Shown in pieces: positions 1 through 6,461 of a stretch of DNA of 64,000 nucleotides. The notes beneath the pieces were generated by a model, which was not told where the DNA came from, made no database searches, and saw only the letters and a list, made by a program, of their open reading frames with translations. The DNA lies in contig NZ_JBHSBN010000024.1 in the NCBI RefSeq assembly GCF_042650605.1, positions 1-64,000 on the forward strand, in the 5' to 3' direction. Source of the stretch: Micromonospora_J zhanjiangensis. GTDB lineage: Bacteria; Actinomycetota; Actinomycetes; Mycobacteriales; Micromonosporaceae. A program made the position numbers and the translations under genes. Numbering within the stretch: the stretch's first letter is position 1; every line of letters begins with the position of its first letter.

Positions 1-75
1 ATCCCGGCGAGCCTCGACCGCCAGCCGCGTCGCACGCTCACGCAACTCATCGTTGTACTTCTTCGGTGCCGGCAT
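1..75 (-). CDS. IS3-family transposase OrfA, N-terminal fragment
   Basis: Twenty-five codons are visible, starting at an ATG (75-73) and running off the window. The residues MPAPKKYNDELRERATRL are the typical opening of IS3-family OrfA, whose N-terminal helix-turn-helix binds the element's ends. A GGAGGAA ribosome site lies about 10 bases upstream of the ATG on the minus strand. OrfB, with the DDE catalytic domain, would lie to the left of the window. The family call rests only on this opening motif, but that motif is distinctive. Confidence 0.75.
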   Translation of the reverse strand, partial: MPAPKKYNDELRERATRLAVEARRD

Positions 76-127
76 CGCTGCTGTTCCTCCCAGGTTTCGA
101 TATCTCCATCAAACCCGGTGCGGGACA
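1..127 (-). mobile_element. left end of an IS3-family insertion sequence (partial)
   Basis: The window opens inside an insertion sequence. A transposase OrfA start lies on the minus strand at 1-75. About 50 bases upstream of it the minus strand begins TGTCCCGCAC (complement of roughly 118-127), which fits the TG-starting terminal repeat of IS3-family elements. The other end and any target duplication lie outside the window, so the boundary is inferred. The neighbouring patatin gene is broken, which fits an eroded insertion hot spot. Confidence 0.5.
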
Positions 128-202
128 CACCGTCGCAGACCTTGACCGGCCCACACCGTGCGCGGAGTGGAACCTGGGCCGCTCTCCGGTGTGGGCGCCG
201 CC

Positions 203-610
203 ATGCTGATAACCCGCTGGACGCCCGGACCAGCCGCCAGCACCGTGGGCCCGGTGCTGATCAGCGTCACCGACTTCCAAGCCAACCGGCTACGCGACCT
301 GCCCGGCATCTACCAGGCCGGGCTTACCCTGCGCCGGGCCTGGCCCCACCTGCCGGGCGCAGTCGGCATGTGGCTGTGGACGAGCCCCCGGCAGGGCAGG
401 TGCGGCTCGGTGTCGATCTGGCAGGACGAGGAGTCCCTGCACCGGTTCGTGGCCTGGCCGGACCACGTCACGATCATGCGACGTTATCGTGGGCGCGGAC
501 AGCTCAGGGCTACCACCTGGCCGGGCACCCACCCCGACCCCGCCGCCTGGGCCCAAGCCCGGTCGTACCTGTCCGGCAACAAACTCGGGAACAGCAACCC
601 ACGCCACTGA
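203..610 (+). CDS. small protein, possible dimeric alpha/beta-barrel (monooxygenase-like)
   Basis: About 135 residues from an ATG at 203; an upstream GTG at 158 would add 15 residues with no better ribosome site. The order is a beta strand (VGPVLISVTDF), helices, a second strand (GAVGMWLWTS), then GSVSIWQDEESLHRFV followed by an H/R-rich stretch. The pattern 'xVSIWxDxExLxxFvxxxxH' is seen in antibiotic-biosynthesis-monooxygenase-like and related small barrels, hence the tentative fold. No catalytic residue can be named. It lies between the IS fragment and a broken patatin gene, with no clear operon partner. The family call is weak; the reading frame itself is reasonably secure. Confidence 0.55.
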   Translation: MLITRWTPGPAASTVGPVLISVTDFQANRLRDLPGIYQAGLTLRRAWPHLPGAVGMWLWTSPRQGRCGSVSIWQDEESLHRFVAWPDHVTIMRRYRGRGQLRATTWPGTHPDPAAWAQARSYLSGNKLGNSNPRH

Positions 611-720
611 AGCGACCGGTCGGCCGCCAGCGCGGAACACACCCCACTCTGCGACAGATCCGCCTCAGTAGCGGCGCGACGAGCCAGACGAGAGAAAAGA
701 GGACGAATGCGGGGGAACCA

Positions 721-1108
721 GTGACCGTGGCCGGCGGGCACGAAGTGCTGCGCGTCATAGCCGATCGAGTGCGCCGCGGCGGCCGTCCCGGCGAGCGCCA
801 GGACGGTCTGCGGGTGGCACTGGCCATTGAGGGCGGCGGCATGCGCGGTACAGTCTCCGCCGGCATGGCCCTGGCCCTGCACGAGACCGGGGTGGCGCAC
901 GCCTTCGACGCCGTCTACGGAGCGTCCGATCACCCCTCCGTCCGGCGCCAGCCAGACCCGGGTCGAACCGGCAGTACTGTCCGTGCGCCCCGCACCTGAC
1001 GCGCCGCACGTCGGGCGCCTCGCCCGCGACGGCAAGGTCCTCAAAGCCGCACTCGAAGCCGGCCGCGCGGCGGTCGAACGCGTACTACAAACCCTCAGAC
1101 TCGAATGA
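721..1108 (+). pseudogene. patatin-like phospholipase, internally deleted
   Basis: From a GTG at 721 the first frame encodes a patatin start: VALAIEGGGMRGTVSAGMAL, the oxyanion-hole glycine motif, then AFDAVYGAS. In an intact patatin, YGAS runs into the nucleophile elbow (G-x-S-x-G). Here the frame instead continues as unrelated residues and stops at 999. In the next frame, about 965-1108 encodes a plausible patatin C-terminus (VLSVRPAPDAPHVGRLARDG). Both ends are therefore present, but the middle with the catalytic Ser and Asp is gone and the two parts are out of frame. It cannot make an active enzyme. An IS3 fragment lies about 650 bases upstream. Confidence 0.7.
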
Positions 1109-1141
1109 CCAACCGTGAACCACCCGGCCGACAGAAATCTC

Positions 1142-1819
1142 CTACCGCGGCAGTTCGGCGTCGTGCACGAGCAGCGCCACCTGGACCCGGTTGTTCAATC
1201 CCAGCTTGGTCAGCAGGCGGGACACGTGTCCCTTGACGGTCGGCACGCTCATCCCGAGTTCGGCGCCGATCTCGGCGTTCGACAGTCCGCGGCCGAGGGC
1301 GAGGGCCACCTCGCGTTCCCGGTCGGTGAGCGCGGCCAGGTGGCTGCGGGCGCGGGCCCGCCGGGGACCGGCCAGCGGATCGGCGACGTGGTCGATGAGC
1401 CGGCGGACGACCGTCGGGGACAGGGTCGCCGCGCCGGCCGCGACGGTCCGGACGGCCGCGATGATGTCGTGCGGCGGGGTGTCCTTCAGCAGGAAGCCGC
1501 TCGCCCCGCCGCGCAGCGCCTCCAGGACGTACTCGTCGGCGTCGAAGGTGGTCAGGACGATCACCTGCGGGGGCGACGGTCGGCAGCGGATGCGTCGGGT
1601 GGCGATCAGACCGTCGAGCCGGGGCATCCGGATGTCCATCAGGATCACGTCCGGCCAGTGGGCGTCGGCCAGCGACACCGCCGCCGCGCCGTCGGCCGCC
1701 TCGGCGACCACCTCGAGGTCGGGTGAGCCGCCCAGCAGGATCCGCAGCCCGGCCCGGACCAGCGGGTCGTCGTCGACGATTGCCAGCCGGATCGGCCGGT
1801 CCCGGGTCAGGTCGGCCAC
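1142..1819 (-). CDS. NarL/FixJ-type response regulator
   Basis: 225 residues. The receiver domain (about 9-125) has the acidic pair D16/D17, phospho-acceptor D62 in LMDIRMPRLDG, switch residue T90 and conserved K112. The LuxR-type helix-turn-helix (about 164-215) carries LTDREREVALALGRGLS and VKGHVSRLLTKL. The GTG start at 1819 lies 13 bases inside the 3' end of the upstream kinase gene, so the two are translationally coupled. It should be phosphorylated by that kinase and bind DNA as a dimer. The likeliest target is the divergent membrane-protein gene at 3196, but this is inferred from position only. Confidence 0.92.
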   Translation of the reverse strand: MADLTRDRPIRLAIVDDDPLVRAGLRILLGGSPDLEVVAEAADGAAAVSLADAHWPDVILMDIRMPRLDGLIATRRIRCRPSPPQVIVLTTFDADEYVLEALRGGASGFLLKDTPPHDIIAAVRTVAAGAATLSPTVVRRLIDHVADPLAGPRRARARSHLAALTDREREVALALGRGLSNAEIGAELGMSVPTVKGHVSRLLTKLGLNNRVQVALLVHDAELPR

Positions 1820-2985
1820 GGCAACCAGGCCCGCAGCCGGAAGAGGCCCCGGTCGACGCCGTACTCGACCCGGCCGCCGGCCAGGGCGACCCGCTCGCCG
1901 AGCCCGACCAGTCCCAGGCCCGCACCGGGGACGACCGGACGACCGGACCCACCGGTGCACGGGTTGGTGACGGTGACCCGCAGTTCCCGGCCGGCGGTGC
2001 CGTCCAGGTGCACCCGTACGGCGCTGCCGGGTGCGTGCTTGCGGGCGTTGGTGAGGCCCTCCTGCACCAGCCGGTACGCCGTGCGGCCGAGCAGCGGCGT
2101 CGGACCGTCCATCGGCACCCGGCAGGTGTAGCCGACCGTCATGCCCGTGGTGCGGGCGCTGTCCACCAGGTCGGGCAGGTCGCGCAGGCCCGGCTGCGGC
2201 GGCTCGGGCCGGCCGGGCTCGCGCAGCGCCCCGATGACGCCGCGCAGTTCGCGCAGGGCCTCGTGCGCGGTGGTCCGGATCGCCCCGGCCGCCAGGGCGG
2301 TCTCCTGCGGCCGGGCGTCGGTACGGATCTCCAGGGCTCCGGCGTGCAGGCTGATCAGGGAGAGGCGGTGCGCCAGGACGTCGTGCATCTCCCGGGCGAT
2401 CCGGTTGCGTTCGGTCAGCCGCGCCTGCTCGACCCGCAGGCCCTGCTCGGCCTCCAGCCGGCGCGCGTGCTCGCGCAGCGACCGGGCCAGCCGCCGGTAC
2501 GCCCGCACGAACAGTCCCCACCCGACGGCCGCGTAGCTGATCACCGCGCGCACCACCAGGTCGACCCAGAGCGGAAACGGCGGCCGCTCCTGCGCCAGGA
2601 AGTAGCCGACACAGGTGACGACGTTCCCGCCGGCGAGCAGCAACGCCACCCGCGCCCGGCAGCGGACCGCGACGGTGAACAGCGCGACGACCGCGGCACC
2701 GGTGGCCATCACCGACACCACGCCGAGCGGCAGCACCGCGAGCGCCACCCCGAGCGGCCGGTGCCGGCGTACCACCAGGGCGAGCGCGCACAGCGCGCCG
2801 AGACCGACGTCGACCGGCCACGGCACCGCGGACCCCGGCGCGGCCGCGTCGCCCAGCGGCACCAGCAGCGCGCCGTAGCCGACGGCGAGCGCCACGGCCA
2901 GGCCGTCGGCCAGCCGGTCGCGCCGCGCGGCCAGCCGGCCGTCCGCGGTCTCCGGTACCAGCAGGGCATGCAGCAGGGCCGGCAT
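1807..2985 (-). CDS. sensor histidine kinase, HisKA_3 (NarX/DesK-like)
   Basis: 392 residues with four or five membrane spans in the first 160 residues and almost no extracytoplasmic domain. A coiled linker and a HisKA_3 dimerisation domain follow, with phospho-acceptor His201 in AREMHDVLAHRLSL. The HATPase_c domain has the N box around N313 (QEGLTNARKHAPG) and the G box GAGLGLVGL (about 354-362). Such kinases commonly sense membrane state or lipophilic drugs and pair with NarL regulators, here the overlapping downstream gene. The stimulus cannot be read from the sequence. The ATG at 2985 faces the divergent membrane-protein gene across a 210-base promoter region. Confidence 0.92.
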   Translation of the reverse strand: MPALLHALLVPETADGRLAARRDRLADGLAVALAVGYGALLVPLGDAAAPGSAVPWPVDVGLGALCALALVVRRHRPLGVALAVLPLGVVSVMATGAAVVALFTVAVRCRARVALLLAGGNVVTCVGYFLAQERPPFPLWVDLVVRAVISYAAVGWGLFVRAYRRLARSLREHARRLEAEQGLRVEQARLTERNRIAREMHDVLAHRLSLISLHAGALEIRTDARPQETALAAGAIRTTAHEALRELRGVIGALREPGRPEPPQPGLRDLPDLVDSARTTGMTVGYTCRVPMDGPTPLLGRTAYRLVQEGLTNARKHAPGSAVRVHLDGTAGRELRVTVTNPCTGGSGRPVVPGAGLGLVGLGERVALAGGRVEYGVDRGLFRLRAWLPWPT

Positions 2986-3195
2986 GGGCGCAGCCTACGA
3001 GGTTCGGCCGGCGGGCGGGACCTACCAAAGTCGTGGTCCGGGCCGGTTCCCCGGACGGGGGCCGGCCCGACCGTCGGCCGGTGCGCGGACCCGGGCGCCG
3101 GCGCCATCCTCGGTGCCTCACCACAGCCACCCGGGCCTCGTCGGCCGCCGGTCGACCCGGGCGGCGCGACCTTACGCACCGGAAGGACCACGACG

Positions 3196-3942
3196 ATGCA
3201 ACCTCGACGGGACAGCGCGAACCGCGCGGACGCGACGGCCACCGGCCCGGACGCCGCGACGATCGGCGCCCTGCGCCGGACCGTGGCCACCCGGCCCCGC
3301 CGGTGGTTGGCCATCAGCACCCTGCTGCTCGGGCTGCTGGCCGCCGTGGTGACGGCCGCGCTTGGTCGGCCGGACGACCGTACGTTCGCCGGGCTCGCGA
3401 CGCCGGTCCAGTTGCTGATGTCGGTCACGGTGCCGTTCCTGGGTGTCCTGCTGGTCCATGACCTGCGACGGGCGGCGACGGCCCCGGTCGCCCGTACCGT
3501 GCTGGCGGCGGCCGTGCCGGCCGCCGCCGTCGGGGTGTTCGGCGCCGTGGTCTGTGCCGTCGCCCTCGCCCTCGCCCGCACCGCCCCGGGCCCGGCCGAC
3601 GACCCGTGGCGGCACGCCGGAACCGTCGCGGCGGGCGGTGTGCTCGTCCAGGTCCTCGCCCAGTCGGTCGGTACCGGGCTGGGTCTGCTGCTGCGCCGGC
3701 CCGTCGTCGCGTGCCTGGCCACCATCGCGCTGCCGACTGGCCTGTGGCTGCTGCTGGGCGGGGTGGCGTCGCTGCGGCCCGCCCAGTCCTGGCTCACCCC
3801 GTACGCCGTCGCGTCGCCCCTGCTCGCCGGCGGGATGACCGGGCAGAACTGGGCACAGTGGCTCGTCGTCGTGGCACTGTGGGGCGTCGGCCTGAACGTC
3901 CTCGGCGCGGCCGTGGTCCACAGTCGACGGGCCGCGCGGTGA
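3196..3942 (+). CDS. multi-span membrane protein, ABC-2 permease-like
   Basis: 248 residues with about six hydrophobic spans: LLLGLLAAVVTAAL, a long span around FLGVLLV, AAAVGVFGAVVCAVALALA, GGVLVQVLAQSVGTGLGLLL, ALPTGLWLLLGGVA and a final WLVVVALWGVGLNVLGAAVV. Layout and length resemble the membrane half of ABC-2 drug or antibiotic exporters, but no ATPase gene is adjacent. ATG 3196 follows a GGAAGGA ribosome site at about 3181. It is divergent from the two-component pair, an arrangement often seen when such pairs control export permeases. The function is inferred from topology and context only. Confidence 0.7.
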   Translation: MQPRRDSANRADATATGPDAATIGALRRTVATRPRRWLAISTLLLGLLAAVVTAALGRPDDRTFAGLATPVQLLMSVTVPFLGVLLVHDLRRAATAPVARTVLAAAVPAAAVGVFGAVVCAVALALARTAPGPADDPWRHAGTVAAGGVLVQVLAQSVGTGLGLLLRRPVVACLATIALPTGLWLLLGGVASLRPAQSWLTPYAVASPLLAGGMTGQNWAQWLVVVALWGVGLNVLGAAVVHSRRAAR

Positions 3943-3966
3943 CGACTGTCTTTGGGATGAATGTTG

Positions 3967-3982
3967 CCGAAAACGCTTTCGG
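3967..3982. promoter_or_regulatory. candidate LacI-family operator
   Basis: CCGAAAACGCTTTCGG is a 16-base near-perfect palindrome (7 of 8 positions match between half-sites) centred on CG. That central CG and the A/T-rich flanks are typical of LacI/GalR-family operators. It lies 105-120 bases upstream of the LacI-type gene at 4087 in otherwise GC-rich DNA, and suggests autoregulation. Binding is inferred. Confidence 0.6.
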
Positions 3983-4086
3983 CGTTCATTGTCTAAGGCC
4001 AGGACACCGTTGGAACCCATGACGGCGGGCGCGGCTCCTCGACGAGGCGGACCGGCCGTGCGTCGGCGATCCCGGAACGGGGACAG

Positions 4087-5238
4087 TTGGCTGTGTTCGA
4101 GGACGACGACCAGGTACCGGACGGCGCCGTGCGTACGCACGCCTCGGGTCGGGCCGACCGGAACGGCGGCTCCACCGACGGCTCGACCGGACGCCCCGGC
4201 TTCTCCGTCATGCGCGACGTCGCACGCCTCGCCGGTGTGTCCACCCAGACCGTCTCGCGGGTGGTGAACAAGCATCCACACGTCGCGGCGGAGACCCGGC
4301 AACGGGTGCTGACGGCGATGCGGGCGCTCAACTACCGGCAGAACCTGGTGGCCCGGGCGTTGGTGACCCAGCGCACCGGCACGATCGGGATCATCGCCTA
4401 CGAGACCTCCCTGTACGGCCCGACGTCGATGCTGTACGCCATCGAGGGGGCGGCCCGGTCCGCCGGCTACTTCGTCAGCGTCGCCAGCGTCCGGCACCTC
4501 GACCGCCGCTCCGTCCTCGACGCGGTCGACTGGCTGCGCCGGCAGCAGGTCGAGGGGATCATCGCCATCGCGCCCGCCACCGCCGTGGCCAGCGCGCTGG
4601 CGGAGGTGGCCGGCGGAATGGCGACGATCAGCGTGGGCGGTGGCTACGACGAGGCGGTGCCGAGCGCGCAGATCGACAACGCCGCAGGTGCCCGGCAGGC
4701 CGCCCGGCACCTGCTGGAGCTGGGCCACGCCACCGTGCACCACGTCGCCGGACCGGCGGAGTGGCCGGAGGCGGGGGAGCGCACCGACGGTTGGCGGGAG
4801 GCGCTCTCCGCGGCGGCCCGGCCGGCCCCGCTGCCGCTGCGCGGCGACTGGAGTTCCCAGGCCGGCTACGAACAGGGCCGGCTGCTCGCCGAGGATCCGT
4901 CCGTCACGGCGGTGTTCTGCGCCAGCGACCAGTTGGCCCTCGGCGTGCTCCGGGCCCTGCACGAGGCCGGCCGGCGGGTACCGGAGGACGTCAGCGTGGT
5001 GGGCTTCGACGACACCCCGGACGCGGGGCACTACCTGCCGCCGCTGACCACCGTCCGCCAGGACTTCGCCGAGCTGGGCCGGCGCAGTCTCGGGCTGTTG
5101 CTCGCCCAGCTCGACCGGTCCGACCGGGAACCCGCCGCGCGGCGTACCGTGCAGGTGCCCCGGCTCATCGTCCGGTCCAGCACCGGCCCGCCGCCGGGCC
5201 GCTCAGCGACGCCGGCCACGGGTCTTCGGGCGCCTTGA
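4087..5238 (+). CDS. LacI-family transcriptional regulator
   Basis: Up to 383 residues from a TTG at 4087; a GTG two codons later (4093) is equally possible. A 35-40-residue disordered leader precedes the LacI helix-turn-helix (MRDVARLAGVSTQTVSRVVN) and the hinge helix around NYRQNLVARAL. The periplasmic-binding-protein-like effector domain follows (TIGIIAYETS, AVFCASDQLALGVLRAL, VPEDVSVVGFDD). The effector is probably a sugar, but none can be named because no transporter or hydrolase gene is adjacent. The palindromic site at 3967-3982 is a likely operator. A second LacI gene follows 79 bases downstream on the same strand. Confidence 0.92.
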   Translation: MAVFEDDDQVPDGAVRTHASGRADRNGGSTDGSTGRPGFSVMRDVARLAGVSTQTVSRVVNKHPHVAAETRQRVLTAMRALNYRQNLVARALVTQRTGTIGIIAYETSLYGPTSMLYAIEGAARSAGYFVSVASVRHLDRRSVLDAVDWLRRQQVEGIIAIAPATAVASALAEVAGGMATISVGGGYDEAVPSAQIDNAAGARQAARHLLELGHATVHHVAGPAEWPEAGERTDGWREALSAAARPAPLPLRGDWSSQAGYEQGRLLAEDPSVTAVFCASDQLALGVLRALHEAGRRVPEDVSVVGFDDTPDAGHYLPPLTTVRQDFAELGRRSLGLLLAQLDRSDREPAARRTVQVPRLIVRSSTGPPPGRSATPATGLRAP

Positions 5239-5317
5239 ATCGGCCGGATCCACTGCGTACGCTCAGCGCGCCGCGTTCTGCTCACCCTGGGCGAAAGGCG
5301 TACGGAAAGGCTTTGGG

Positions 5318-6340
5318 ATGGGCCGGAAACGACCGCAGGTCGTCACGCTCAGCGACGTGGCCAAGCGCGCCGGCGTGTCGGTCTCGACGGCGTCGAAGGC
5401 GCTGAACGCCAAGCAGGAGGTCGCCGAGGCGACCCGTCGACGGGTCCAGCGCGCCGCCGCCGAGCTGGCCTTCCAGCCGAACATCCTGGCCCGTGGCCTG
5501 ATCTCCGGCCGGGCCCGCATGATCGGCCTGTTGACCGACGAGCTGAGCGGCCGGTTCTCGATCCCGGTGCTGCTCGGGGTCGAGAACACGGTGGGCAACG
5601 AGGACGTGTCGGTGCTGCTGTGCGACGCGCGCGGGGACGCGATCCGGCGCCAGCACTACGTGCGGAGCCTGCTCGGTCGTCAGGTCGAGGGGTTCATCAT
5701 CGTCGGCGCGAGCAACGACGTCGTGCCGACGCTGACCCGGGACATCCCGGTGCCGGTGGTCTACGCCTACGGCGAGTCCACCGATCCGGAGGATCTGTCG
5801 GTACTCGCGGACGACGCCGGCGGTGCGCGCCTCGCGGCCGAGCACCTGGTCTCGCTGGGACGGCGCCGGATCGGGCACATCACCGGACCGTCGAGCTACC
5901 GGGCGGCGCGGGACCGGGCGGCGGCGACCGTACGGGTGCTCGAGGAGGCCGGTCTGCGGCTGGCCGGCGGGATGCCGATGTACGGCGAGTGGTCCCGGCG
6001 ATGGGGTCGGCGGGCCACCCGGATGCTGCTCACCGCCAATCCCGAGGTGGACGCGATCTTCTGCGGCAACGACCAGATCGCCAACGGGGCCTGCGACTCG
6101 CTGATGGACCAGGGTCGGCGCGTCCCGCAGGACGTGGCCGTGGTCGGCTACGACAACTGGGACGTCTACGCCGCGGACGGCCGGCCGGCGCTGACCACTG
6201 TCGACCTGAACCTCGAACTGCTCGGTGCGACGGCGGCGCACCACCTGCTCGCCGCGCTCGACGGCGCACGGCGCGGCGGCGTCATCCGCCAGCCCGGCTC
6301 CCTGGTCGTCCGCGAATCCACCGTCGCCACGCCGCGCTGA
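5318..6340 (+). CDS. LacI-family transcriptional regulator
   Basis: 340 residues from ATG 5318, preceded by a GGAAAGG ribosome site. The helix-turn-helix is at the extreme N-terminus (VTLSDVAKRAGVSVSTASKAL, residues about 9-29), followed by the hinge (FQPNILARGL) and a sugar-binding-type core (AIFCGNDQIANGACDSLM, VPQDVAVVGYDNWD). It resembles regulators of plant-polysaccharide utilisation, but no such genes flank it. It differs clearly in sequence from the LacI protein just upstream, so the pair is not a recent duplication. A strong hairpin at 6386-6417 ends the transcript. Confidence 0.92.
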   Translation: MGRKRPQVVTLSDVAKRAGVSVSTASKALNAKQEVAEATRRRVQRAAAELAFQPNILARGLISGRARMIGLLTDELSGRFSIPVLLGVENTVGNEDVSVLLCDARGDAIRRQHYVRSLLGRQVEGFIIVGASNDVVPTLTRDIPVPVVYAYGESTDPEDLSVLADDAGGARLAAEHLVSLGRRRIGHITGPSSYRAARDRAAATVRVLEEAGLRLAGGMPMYGEWSRRWGRRATRMLLTANPEVDAIFCGNDQIANGACDSLMDQGRRVPQDVAVVGYDNWDVYAADGRPALTTVDLNLELLGATAAHHLLAALDGARRGGVIRQPGSLVVRESTVATPR

Positions 6341-6385
6341 CCCGCCCGACGGCCACCCGTCGCGCGGTCGGGCGGCGACCGAGAC

Positions 6386-6417
6386 CGCGGGGGCGGGCCG
6401 GGTGGCCCACCCCCGCG
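6386..6417. terminator. bidirectional hairpin between convergent genes
   Basis: A 14-base stem (CGCGGGGGCGGGCC at 6386-6399 against 6404-6417, one mismatch) with a GGGT loop lies between the converging LacI gene and the CHAT gene. There is no U tract, as is usual for actinomycete terminators. It can serve both strands. Confidence 0.65.
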
Positions 6418-6461
6418 CCGCGCACGGCTGGCCTGGACCGCGTACGGCCGCCGGGCCGCCG

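Noticed and set aside
1142..3130. One continuous 662-codon protein covering kinase and regulator
   Set aside because: Only the response-regulator part is meaningful in this frame; the kinase is read in another frame and overlaps by 13 bases. No kinase-regulator fusion exists.
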